64,000 nt of DNA. It comes from Hesseltinella vesiculosa (Eukaryota > Mucoromycota > Mucoromycetes > Mucorales > Cunninghamellaceae). The translations under genes were made by a program, and so were the position numbers. Positions within the stretch are counted from its first letter, which is position 1; each line of letters starts with the position of its first letter. Where the stretch lies: positions 1,302,001-1,366,000 of the forward strand of contig MCGT01000002.1 in the NCBI GenBank assembly GCA_002104935.1, in the 5' to 3' direction. Below the pieces are notes generated by a model. It did not search any database, had not been told where the DNA came from, and saw nothing but the letters and a program-made list of their open reading frames with translations. Of the stretch, positions 1 through 10,091 are shown piece by piece.

Positions 1-760
1 ACGCAGGAGATGATTCGAGCCATTTGGCCATATGTCTGCCTCCAAATATATGCTTCAATTCCTGAGCAACACTGATCAAGTTGTATGCTTGGTGACCATT
101 GACTACGCTGGTCGGACGACGAACGTGGAAGACTTGGCAGGTTTTAAAGTAAACATCGCAATAGCCAACAATAATATGAACTAATTTTTTCTAATAGTCG
201 TGTAGTAAAACTATATTCGTCCACAGCTATCGAACGCGATGCTTTGATCCAGCAATATCCTCGATATTTTTGACTGCCGCACAAAATGCGTACCATGCCA
301 TAACCACCCCCATTGACATTTTACTCCGATAATTTCTGGACGTTGCAATAATTGAATTCGAAACAAAAGAATGCACACAATGCTTGATCACGAGATAGGA
401 CCATTGCAACATAATGAAAACTGAAAAGAAACAGGAACTGACTTCAATCCGATGACCAAGATGGCAACCCCCATAACCAGCATTTAGAAATATGAAACGT
501 AACCTATGAAGCCGCTTAAATATACGGTAGTTTTTCGCAGGCTTCACTAGCTCTGATCATTCACCTCCTTTTTCAAGAGCTTATTACGCTTCATATCCCC
601 ATTGCATTTCATCAAGAGACTTCATAAAGCTGAAATTTAATCATGCAAGCTGGGTTCAAACCCTTAAGGTTTCTCAGTGACCTGGATTTATTTTTTTCCT
701 CCTCTTTCTTTTGCTTTCAACATCGTCTTTGGCTTCCTCTGACTATTTTACCTGGTCGTT
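1..760. other. 5' edge, no gene recognised
   Basis: I see no convincing gene here. The only longer open frame (minus strand, about 227-547) has no recognisable motif and no usable splice sites. The stretch from 640 to 760 is probably the promoter and leader of the FHA-RING gene that follows. Confidence 0.5.
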
Positions 761-1713
761 ATGGTCGTCATGCATTCTTTGCCAATTCCTATAAGGGCCA
801 ACCCAGCCAGCCAAGCGAACAGCAAGAACCCCAAAAGCGACAGAACCAGCTTTCCTTTTATTGAGTTACAGGTCCAGCGAGGAGCGCCCGCGAATAAGAC
901 AACAAGCCCGATCAGTGTCGGCAGCCTGAAACGGCGTCTCCTTCCGGATGAGTCTCTCTTCCTCGGCCGCCATTTGGACCATCACTTGGATAACTGCCAT
1001 ATCAACTTCCAAAGCAAGGTCGTCAGCCGGCAACATGCCCGGATTTGGATGAACTCTGACATGGAGGTAAAAAAAAAAAAAAAAAACAGACTCGTGATGC
1101 TCTATCCTTTCTTGTCTCAAAGTAACACGACATAGACGGCACTCTCCAAGGAAATCAAACCGACTCGGTCTCACGCCTGTGTTTCTCTCCTAGTTTTTCA
1201 TTCAAGATTGCGGGTCCTCGACTGGCACGTTTTTGAACGGCCAGCGAATGAGCCCTGGTGGTCAAGAGTCCGAGATCCAGCCACTGAAAGACGGAGACGC
1301 GCTCCGTTTAGGCAGCAGCCACCGAGGAGGACTGACGGGTACGAACAAGATGGAAACGAGGTTTTTTTTTTTTTGTTTGTGCTAACACCCAATTTTAGAC
1401 ACAGACCGCTGCGTCAACGTGCAAGTGCGGCTCTACATCCAGCCAAAGCTCAACAGTTTCAAGTAAATCCGACAGTGTTGTCACCTTGATCAAGCTGACT
1501 CGCCTTTTTTATTATTATTTTTTATTTTGACCAAGTTTGGAAGAATGCTGCATCTGTCTGAATTCGATGACCCCTGGCCAAGCCTTGTTTGTATCCTCCT
1601 GTGGCCACCTCTTCCATTACAAATGCTCACGCCCCTTGCTCCTGGGCGTGGTGACCTTTCACTGTCCTCTGTGTCGCACCAAAGTCGATCTGGATGAAGA
1701 TTTTGACACCTAA
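761..1713 (+). CDS. Dma1/Chfr-like FHA-RING E3 ubiquitin ligase
   Basis: Exons 761-1066, 1194-1338, 1399-1462 and 1536-1713 join in frame to give about 230 aa. An FHA domain lies at roughly residues 35-150; its phosphothreonine-binding signature is visible as LGRHL, KVVSRQHARIW and GSSTGTFLNGQRMSP. A complete C-terminal RING-H2 follows, starting CCICLNSM, continuing CGHLFHYKC and ending CPLCRTKVDLDEDF. FHA plus C-terminal RING is the architecture of yeast Dma1/Dma2, E3 ligases acting in spindle position and septation checkpoints. The first intron starts GTAAAA followed by a long A run. ATG 761 is the first usable ATG in frame with the FHA exon; an upstream exon cannot be excluded. The gene converges on the eL32 gene. 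Confidence 0.88.
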
Positions 1714-1903
1714 TTTCCAAGCAAGCCATCCCTTTGTTAGCATCTCCCTCATCCTATGTACTGCCACCGCTTGAAACAAAGCAACAACAAAACATTTGCA
1801 AAACACAATGGGTAAAAAAGAGGGACATGACCTTTGCTTTTTTTTTTAATCTTTAATTCCTTCAGATCAAATGCACATGAAGAAGAAAAAAATCAGAGGA
1901 GGC

Positions 1904-2369
1904 TTATTCTTGGCTACGGAGCTTAGCTTGGGCATTGATGACCTTGACGTTAAGTTGAGCAGCACGTTCGAGGATGGCAATGCGGTTCTTGGAAGAGACG
2001 TTGTGGGCAATTTCGGCAGCATAGCTACGGTTGTGCATCAACAAGATTTCGAGGTCCTTGAGGTTGGACACGGAGAACTTGCGGAAACCGTTGGGCAACA
2101 TGTGGCGGGTCTTCTTGGCAGAACCGTAACCGATCTTGGGCATGGGAGCAGTACCCTTGAAACGACGACGGACACGGGAATCGATACCCTTGGGCTTTCT
2201 CCAGGATTCCTAATGAAACAAGACAATATCGACGTGAGCCATCATCGCAGACGAGTCGAGTTGGTTCTGGTCAACTTACACCAACACGCATGAAGCGGTC
2301 AGATTGGTGACGCTTGAAGTGAGCAGTGCGCTTCTTCACGATGTTGTGTTTCACAGCGGGAGTGACCAT
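1904..2369 (-). CDS. RPL32: 60S ribosomal protein eL32 (L32)
   Basis: Two exons, 2280-2369 and 1904-2209, encode 131 aa, the normal length of eL32. Diagnostic stretches are [33 protein letters not shown] and [16 protein letters not shown], with a C terminus ending KLRSQE. It is a structural component of the large cytosolic ribosomal subunit. The intron (2210-2279) has a GTAAG donor and interrupts codon 30, the early-intron position common in fungal ribosomal protein genes. A second intron may lie in the 5' UTR, because a TAG sits a few bases before the ATG. The upstream region is T/A rich with a CCAAT-like motif near 2790. Confidence 0.97.
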
Positions 2370-4040
2370 TGTGTTTCTACGAAAAAATAATAAAATAATA
2401 AATCAGTGTCCATCAGAGCATAGTTGAGTTGTAGATAAAAACAAGGGATGAACGAGAGGACGGCTGTTCAAAGGATCAACATGAACAGGCAATGGCTGAC
2501 TCCAACTTGGGCAATGGTGCAATGTAGATCATCAACACGACCGACATTTTCCATCCATCCTTTTACAGTATCCTATCCATCCATCCATCCATTCCCTTTT
2601 CTGGTCGCCAACATAATGGGCGTTCGTATGATCCTTTGGTGAACGTCGTCATCGTCTATAGGAGGGGGGTTATGGCTGGTGTTGGTACGTACCTTGAATA
2701 AAGAAATAAGGGAAGAGGAAGAAAAAAAAAGTCGGGGTGAAGGGGGGCTTCCTCTTTTTTTTTTTTTTTTTGGCGCAAACCCAACCAGCCAATCACCGCC
2801 GCGGGCTGTGCCTAGATCGAAACATCTGGCGCAGCGAGATGATTAGCAGTTGACCTCTGCCGCTCTTTTGATACTGAATTCGTCCACGTTGAACGAGAGG
2901 GAGCAGGGGAGGGGGCAAACATTGCTCCTAAAAACAATATAAAATAAAATATGCATTGGTTGCCATGGCAACGTCGTGTCCGTCAGCTTTTTTTAATCCG
3001 GACTCCGACGAAAATTAAAGCAAGCTTTTTTGCCAGCTCCTCCTATTCATCGATGACGGAAAACATGCGGATGAATCCGATCATTGTGAGCGACCCGAGA
3101 TACTTTCGATTAAAATAAAATTAAAAAAAAGTTGGATGCAGGGTGGCACTATAGTGGCACTGTCAATGACATGAAAAAAGAACGGCTACGACGCTCGCAG
3201 CAATGGCAGAAGACCTGCATGAAACAAGCTGCAGTGATGGTGCGTCAAAAAATTCTAAATTTGTTCCGCTCCAAGAACACGTCGTTTCCCATCATTTTCT
3301 TCTTACGTATTTGGTCGATTTTGAAACACTTCCAAGAGCAAATTAAAAAAAAAAGGATACATTGAAAAACCAAGATTTTTTTTTTTGTTCTAAAAAAAAA
3401 AACAGTTGGCCAGTGTGCTTCGATCTGAGCTAAATTTGGGTGCACATCAGATTTTTATCCGTAGGGAAAAATGATACGAAAGCAAAAAGGCGTAAACAAT
3501 TTTCCACGTGGCTCTCCTTTTCTTAGATTGATGAAATTCCTTAAAAAACAAGCATAGATTAAAAAATGACCCAGTCCTGGTAAGCAGTAAAAAGGGCTAG
3601 AGTCAGAGTCCAAGCAGCACATGCGTAGGGGTTTAAGCTGGGGTTTGTCCATTACCAATTTCTTTTTTCACAAAACGATCCGTTTTCCTCACTGGTGCAT
3701 TCCCCTTTTTTAGCCTCCTGCTTTTTTTTTTTTTCTTCTCACTATCCTCCCTGATCCTCGTTCGTAGAAAACTGCTGACGCTGATGTCTACCCAAAGCAT
3801 GTGCATAAAATGAAAAAACGCAAATCATTGTGTGTTTAGGAAAAATAGAAAAACCCAAATTCAGGTCAGACACTGACATCCGGCTCTGCCACCCTCGATT
3901 CACAACCCCTCTTTCGATCTCTCAAAACCTATAAAAACTACCAGTTAATTACATTACTGCAACTCTTTTTTTTTCTTTGTGCTTTGGAGTTTTTTTTTTA
4001 CAGTCCAAACTCTTTTCTTATTTCAAACGATCTTTATTTA
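2370..4040. other. Intergenic, 1.67 kb
   Basis: No gene is supported. It holds the eL32 promoter, a short CCATC microsatellite at about 2574-2595, several long A/T homopolymers (for example T runs near 2754-2772) and CCAAT-type motifs (CAGCCAATCACC near 2788). Short open frames at 3132-3365 and 3455-3658 lack codon bias and domain signals. Confidence 0.5.
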
Positions 4041-4608
4041 ATGCGTATCTTTGGATCAGCCACACAAACCGCTCCTTGTCAAGACACTTTCCTACCCCGC
4101 GCCAGAAGTAAATCAGCCTCCTCCACCAGCTCCAACTCGTCTCTCATTAAACGATGGTCATTGCCTTTCCACCCTATTCGAAAATCCCATCACGAAAAAG
4201 AGGCCGGCGTTACCTTTGGTGACCTGTCCAGCGAATTGGAAATCAAGTATCGATTAGCCCAAGACGACGTAAGTTTGTAGTGAAGATGTGGCAAAAAAAA
4301 AAAAAAAAGCAATGGCTGACGCTCATTTCTCTTTGTTCTAGTTAAGATTTGCTACAGAAACACAAGGCTCTGTGTATTTTGCTGCGGACCGACAGAGTGC
4401 TCATGACTCCATCCAAGCTTGCCGGCAAGCTTACCAACGATTACTGGACCATGTGCAGCAAAAGGACATTGTGCAATGGCTCTATACCCATTGGTCGCCG
4501 CTGTTTGAAAACATGGACCAAAGCCTGAATGCCATGAACAGCTTCGCCTCTGCGCCTCTTAACACCGGCTATCGTACGTCAGCCTCCACAGCCATGAAAC
4601 TCCCCTGA
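4041..4608 (+). CDS. Uncharacterised small protein, two exons
   Basis: Exons 4041-4268 and 4342-4608 join at a GTAAGT donor and a CTAG acceptor to give about 164 aa. I do not recognise the family. The N terminus is basic and Ser-rich; the second half looks like an amphipathic helical domain (YFAADRQSAHDSIQACRQAY, then LDHVQQKDIVQWLYTHW). The same stretch also reads in a second frame (4051-4257, Pro-rich), so the 5' end is less certain than the 3' exon. It converges on the CC2D1-like gene with only about 100 bp between the stop codons. Confidence 0.55.
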
Positions 4609-4709
4609 TATTAAAAATTTTGCACAAGTACATTTTCCCTTTTTTAATGATGAATGAATTCAACGAATAAAATGCCATGAATAAAAGCCGGGCTCTTTTA
4701 TTTATATCT

Positions 4710-7700
4710 TCATTGATTGGCCATTGCTTCCTTTGCTTCTTCCAATTCATCTTGCATGATCTTCTTTCTGGTAAGCGCAGTCTTCGCCAGGTCAAGGCGG
4801 TCATGTTTCTTGAACAAAATGGCCAGCTGTCGATCACGGTCCATACGCTCTTGCACCTGCTCCAGATACCCGGCCATATCCAGAATCCCTGTCTGGACTT
4901 GAATCACCAGCATGTTCATCTTGATATCCAGCGCTTGCTTTCTGTCCATCCAGTCGTCCTTGGTGCGGCCGGGGCCATATTTTCCTGTGGAAAGGGTCGT
5001 CTGCACCACATTCATCTCATGTTCTAACACCATGTTGGACACCAGCACATCCACACTAAGGAAATCTCTTAGTTTTTTTTTTCTTTTTTTTTTTCTCTCT
5101 CTCTCTCTTTTTTTTTCGGATTACTTGTTGAGTTCTTCTTCGGCAGCTTCCAGAGCTTCATTGGTAGGCGCCTCTTGTTTAGGTTTGGCATGGTCGGTGG
5201 GAGGGGTTGAGATGGACTGGGCTGAGGGCCGATCTTCACTGGGCTGAGGAGTCGAGGGGATGGCACTGGGTGTAGACGACGTTGGAGAGGTGGGGTCAGG
5301 CACCAATGACGATGGTGTTTGGCGCGTTGCTGTTTGGTATCGAGTATGGGCTAAGCCCACATTGTACAAGTGTTCTGACACATCGGGCGTCCACCCATCC
5401 AGCACCAGCCATGGCTCGCTCTTTTGCACCACATCCTGCCCTTGCAAAGGCTGACGCAGATTCACAGCTATTTCCAGTTTTCCGCCCATAGGTCTTCGAT
5501 TGCTGTCGACCAACTAGGAAAAAGATAAAGTGAGCTGCACGAAAATGACATGCAATAACGCGATCCATACATCAAACCAGCCAGATATCGATGTTTTGGT
5601 CAAGAGGGCGTCCAGCGGAATGGCCACTTTGCCGACAAAGACGGGTCGCCGTAAGAAACCATAGTTGTAGCGGTTATGGTAGACTTCCAGGGTGATTTTC
5701 TTTCGCTGCAAGTACCGCATAAACACCCGGTTAGTGCGAGTAATGGGAATCAAAAGTTGGAAATCAAAAGCTAAAGAGAGAGAGAGAGAGAGGTGAGTCG
5801 GTGTGTTGGAAGTCTCTTGAATGCATTTACCTGGCGAGGTGCCTTTGGCGACAGGCGTTTCGCCCTTGCTGAGGTGAGACTGCGCGGTGTTTTCAGGCGG
5901 CCAGCCGCTGAGATCCCAGGTGACAAAAGGCTCTATGGCAGTGGCAATGTCCATGGACTGGATGCCCAGGCCGTTGGTGATCTTGAGCTCCATCTGATTG
6001 AGAGGGAGGTGGTCGTTGGTGCGCTGGATTGCGTAGTCGACCTGCTCGTAATGCATGGTGGGGAGCGAGTCATCGGCAGCGAGCGCGCGGAGTTTGACCA
6101 AGTGGCTGTGGAACGTCTGCTCGAGAGGGTGAAAAGGAGAGTTTGGCTGGGCGAGCTGAAGAGCCAGGTTGTGGCACACATCTGCCTGGTACACCAGCTG
6201 CGCTTCGACCTGGTCCCTGGTGCTGGGAGGTGTCTTGGCAGCATGGGGAGAGGCCGAGGCGGAAGATGGTGCCAGAGGGGACTGGGTGGCGCGCCATTTG
6301 CCATCGCCCAGCGTCAGGTCGGGCGGGGCTGGCAATTGCTGGTCAATGCGTTCGACGTCACGCGCCAAGAGCTGAGGCTGTTGCTTGACCTGGAGGCCCG
6401 TTTTCAGCAGCGACTTGGACATTTTGACCATGTCTTTGGCTGCCGCCAGATTGCCAAGATCCTTGTAGTGATGGGCGGCGTCCTTGTATTCTTTTTGCAG
6501 CTGAATGATCCGCTGAAGCACTTGCTGGCGCTGCTCTACAGGGGCCACTGCCGGCGACACCGGGGCAGGGGTGGTCGTGACGGGTGCGGCATCGGTGACG
6601 GTGGCAGCAGGTGGTATCGAGGATGGCCGGCTGTCTTCAGTCGAGGACTCGCTTTTGCGATCGAGATCCATGGCTACTTCTTGGAGCGCTCCAGCAGAGC
6701 CAGGCTGCTGTGCGGCGTCAGGAGCAGCTGGAAAAGAGCCATGCTGCTGCAGAGGAACATTGTCGTCGCTGGTATCGGAGTCTTGGCGCGCCAGAGGCGC
6801 TGGTGAGAACGCGGCGGCTGGTGAGGAAGGGTGCGCCGGTTCAGGGACTGGGGCTGCCGGTGTCGATCCTTCTTCAGCCAGCAGTCGCAGCTGGTCCTGG
6901 TCCTGCTCGTACTGTTTCATCAAGGCCTTGGATTCACGCAAAAGGGCGACGGCTTTTTTCTTGTCGCCTTGTTTCTTTGCCTGCAAGGCCAGCTGCTGAT
7001 AATGCAATGCTTGAGTCTTGGCATCGGCGATGGTATCGTCCGCTTCGTCCATGGGCTCATCCACGGGTGCCAAGGCTGCAGGTGGGGCCCCCACTGTGGC
7101 GGTGTCATCAGGCACTTGATCCAGCAGGTAATTTGTTGCCTGCTTGACATCCTGATCAAACATAGCCAAGGCTTGTTTGGCTTGGCGCATGCCGAATCCC
7201 ATTTGCAGGAGCTGGTCCACTGCTTGGTCGTTGGCTGGAGCCGAGGCCGTTGGCGTCGCTTTCACCGCCGTCTCCTGCAACGAAGAGAGTTCATTCTAGC
7301 AAGAGAATCGAAAAAGTCAACACAAAAGACATTGGATTGGCCTGGTCGCCTCTCTTTTTTTTTTGTCTGAACAGGTTCTTACCAAGAGCTGAGGGTCATT
7401 AAAGTCGTTTTCGTCCAGCGTCACATTCACATCATGGTCTTGGGTGAGAGCAGCATAACTTTCCCAGTCAATGTCCATGGATACAGGTTCGGATGGCTGC
7501 TGTTTCTTTTTTGGAGGTGGTGCTGTTGCTGATGATGACGTCAACGATTGCAGCTGTGCCTATGAAACAGAGAACAACGGGAGTAAAAAAAAAAACGGTT
7601 GGACCAAAAAGGTGGCTAGGCGAAGGAAGTTCATGGCGCTTACGAGCAAATCGGGGTCGTTTAAATCATTGTCATCAAAGTCGTCATGCAGAGTATCATG

Positions 7701-7766
7701 TAAGAGATGTTCAATGTCATTCAGATCGACCTGCTTGTTTGCCTGGCTTTGTCGTTTCTTGCTCAT
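4710..7766 (-). CDS. CC2D1/Lgd-like protein (UBA-like, DM14, C2 domains)
   Basis: Six exons (7644-7766, 7383-7559, 5831-7274, 5571-5770, 5125-5513, 4710-5055) give about 892 aa with every phase closing. The N terminus has two acidic motifs of the form DxNDPxLL. A UBA-like segment (VDQLLQMGFGMRQAKQAL) comes next, then helical DM14-type segments (for example YKDLGNLAAAKDMVKMSKSL), Pro/Ser/Thr linkers, a C2 domain (FDFQLLIPITRTNRV through RRPVFVGKVAIPLDAL) and a C-terminal helical region. This order matches metazoan CC2D1A/B and Drosophila Lgd, which bind the ESCRT-III protein CHMP4/Shrub and act in endosomal sorting; length is similar (about 950 aa in animals). The UBA-like segment is not a standard part of the animal proteins. 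Intron 4 contains a (GA)n run. ATG12 lies directly upstream on the same strand. Confidence 0.85.
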
Positions 7767-7936
7767 GTTTCAAAAAAGGGGAAGTATGCGGGAAAGAAAG
7801 TTTCGTCCCGCCACCTCTGCTCTGTCCATTTTTCTTTTGCTTTTTTCAACGCCTTCTGTCCGTCGCTTCCAATAAATGTCGTAAATAGCAATACAATATT
7901 TAATAATATTATTAAAATAAAAAACTGGCATTCGTT

Positions 7937-8481
7937 TCATCCCCAAGCAACGGTGGTGCAGTAGTTGATAATCAGATGATTGCCAGTCCCAAAGCACTGG
8001 GCGGATGTAAGAAAGAATGGTTTAACGCACCAAGCTACCTCCATTTAATTTCTTACCTTGTATAAACTTGACAGCTGTTCGTCTGGTGCAGGAGCAAAAG
8101 CACTGTTGATATAGAGAAACTAGAGAAAGAAGAGCCAGGTGAGCTCGCGTGGTTGGATCAAGCCATGAAGACATATACCAGAGGATCTGTGCCTTGGTAT
8201 TTGAGTTCTCGTCGTAAAAACTGAATAACCGTTTGGAATTTGTTGGATGCAGTGATTTTGTAGTAGCTTTGCTTCAGAATAGGTGCATTGCCTATAGCAC
8301 AGAACCGTACAATGACTGAAAAAGAATGCAGGTTGCGTCAGCCCCTTCTTCGGCCCTTTTTTGTTTTACCTTTGGATGTGTCTTTTGTTTTGAGCGAGGC
8401 TATAACCTGGTCCAGTGAGGCTGCTGTGTTGTCATCTAATGCATCCGAGCTGCTTGGTGTTTCTGACGACATCATGGACAT
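7937..8481 (-). CDS. ATG12: Autophagy ubiquitin-like protein ATG12
   Basis: Four exons (8370-8481, 8179-8315, 8057-8119, 7937-7996) close in frame to give 123 aa. The ubiquitin-like fold is clear: VRFCAIGNAPILKQ, then KFQTVIQFLRREL, FLYINSAFAPAPDEQL and LYKCFGTGNHLIINYC, with the conserved C terminus AWG ending in the glycine used for conjugation to ATG5. The ATG12-ATG5 conjugate, with ATG16, promotes ATG8 lipidation on growing autophagosomes. The N terminus (about 35 aa) is Ser/Thr-rich and variable as in the family. Start chosen at 8481; in-frame ATGs also occur two and three codons later. Only 170 bp separate its stop from the next gene on the same strand. Confidence 0.95.
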
Positions 8482-8687
8482 TGTTGACGCATGGAAAAGC
8501 GCAGGAAAGAAAGAAAAGCGACGGGGTCTCTTAAGCTGTTTTCGGCCAATCAAATTGGAAGCACCAAGCTGTGCCTGACCACACCAGTGTCGGCCAGCTT
8601 GAGAGACCCCACGATGCTATCTTGAATTATAACTAAGCGATGACAACCAAGTGATTCAACTGGTTGCTATTCAGAGATGACAGGTTT

Positions 8688-9231
8688 CTAGTACTGGAAA
8701 ACTGGAAGTGCGTAACAATCTCTGGCTGGAGACTTTTCGACGTAGAGTTGGCTGGGCTTATTTTTTAAAAAGAGAAGAGGCAATAAATCATCTTTGAGGG
8801 ATTGGATGACCACAAAATTTCGCATGGAGTCAGTGCCTTCTAAAAGGTACGGAAGCTGAAAAAATAAAGCCCATCGGTCATGTCTGCCCAGCCAGTTTTT
8901 GCTGAAAGACGCTCTGGCACCTCCGAATCGCCAGCCAAAAAAAAAAAAAAACACGACGAAAACGAGAAAAAAATCCTCCAGCCCATATTTTACTCTCTGA
9001 CAGGTATGCGCCCTCGACGCAAGCTCTCTTACACGACGACGTGACGACTGGCTGCGCAGAAGAAAAGGCGAATGATAACCAACCCAGACACACCTGGACA
9101 AGAGAGTACTTTCCTCACTGATGAACGCACGTCCTACCAATTCAGCGCTTGGTTTAGAGGAGGCACGGCCAGGCAACGGCTTCAAACCACCCAGTTTGAT
9201 TTCGCATTCTTCAATCCTATGTAGCCGACCC
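8688..9231 (-). CDS. Unrecognised spliced gene (5' end unresolved)
   Basis: Three exons (9094-9231, 9033-9051, 8688-8855) splice in frame to about 108 residues: RLHRIEECEIKLGGLKPLPG, then a short SSQSSRRR link, then LPYLLEGTDSMRNFVVIQSL and a C terminus ending YALPVFQY. Codon use and junctions look genuine, but I do not recognise the family. No ATG lies in frame with the first exon, so an upstream exon between about 9240 and 9360 is expected, or the model is a decaying gene. The last intron (8856-9032) contains a copy of the dispersed repeat described in the findings. It lies between LSM7 and ATG12 on the same strand. Confidence 0.4.
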
Positions 9232-9364
9232 CTGCCAAAAGGAAGCAACGCAAAATGAAGCAAATCATGTGTATTGAGTAAAAAAAAAAAAAGAAGAAGA
9301 ACGAGTGTGTGAAGGGCAAGCGAGAGAGCGGGAAAAAAACCCAGTGGGATATGCAGTGGGGGAC

Positions 9365-9958
9365 TTATTGAGCAAAGGGATTTTCAATTTCTTCCATACC
9401 ATCCAAGGGTGAGATCAGGATGACGGCAGTGCCACGCAATACAGCCAATCCGAGGTTTCTGGTCTTGTCAGTAACATAATCTGTTTCCAAGTCTAGCCAG
9501 AGACCGAGCAAAAAAAGAGAAAAGGTGATGGCGGTCAGTCGATGATGGGCTAGGCTCGTCATGTAAAACTCACCTTTTAAATATTCAACGGTATCATCCA
9601 ACACAAGATTCAACAAAGGATCATAACCCACCAACTTGCCAACGACTATCATGAATAACCGAGTAAGATTCTTGTTCCATCGTTTTTTAACAGTGATCTC
9701 GTTTACCTTCTCGGCCGCCATTGAATCGTACTCGAACCTTCTTATCCATGTATTTGCCAAGATCCAGAATGGCTTCCTTCTTGGGTTTGTCTTGGTGTTG
9801 ATGATACCCTCCACGGCCACCACCTCGACCTCGGCCACGGCCGCCTCGTTCGCCTCGTCCGCTATAATGACCTCGACCCTAAAAGATGTTTGGTGAGTTT
9901 GAGATTGTGGACTGAGATTTCAAGTGAAGAAGAAGGATGGACGTACGCGATCAGACAT
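9365..9958 (-). CDS. LSM7: U6 snRNA-associated Sm-like protein LSM7
   Basis: Four exons (9947-9958, 9707-9878, 9574-9645, 9365-9492) give 127 aa. The Sm fold is clear: AILDLGKYMDKKVRVRFNGG (Sm1), VVGKLVGYDPLLNLVLDDTV, and the Sm2 region GLAVLRGTAVILISPLDGM, ending NPFAQ. LSM7 is part of the Lsm1-7 mRNA-decay ring and the Lsm2-8 U6 snRNA ring. Unusually for LSM7, a Gly/Arg repeat (RGRGGGRGG, RGG-like) precedes the Sm domain; RGG tails are more typical of LSM4 and SmD1/D3, but the Sm sequence is clearly LSM7. The first exon encodes only four codons. A 133-bp divergent promoter is shared with the phosphoglycerate mutase gene. Confidence 0.95.
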
Positions 9959-10091
9959 AATTGTTGTGTAGATTTGTTTAAAAAAAATGGAAAGAAGAAA
10001 AAAAAACAACTCGAGACAAAAGACCTGGGATTGAAAAACCTGACAGCTTGCCTTTTTTTTTTTTTTTTTTCCCTCTTGCTGACAGTTCTAC
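9959..10091. promoter_or_regulatory. Divergent promoter, LSM7 / ApgM
   Basis: The two start codons are 133 bp apart. The interval has an A tract on the LSM7 side and a T18 tract on the ApgM side, so each gene sees a pyrimidine run just upstream of its ATG. No TATA box is evident. Confidence 0.65.

Noticed and set aside
2574..2595. CCATC repeats, considered as telomere-like or CRISPR
   Set aside because: Only about four units with no spacers; a plain microsatellite.
5793..6806. 337-codon plus-strand open frame
   Set aside because: Antisense to the large CC2D1-like exon; no motif, explained by its GC-rich, Ala/Pro-rich codons.
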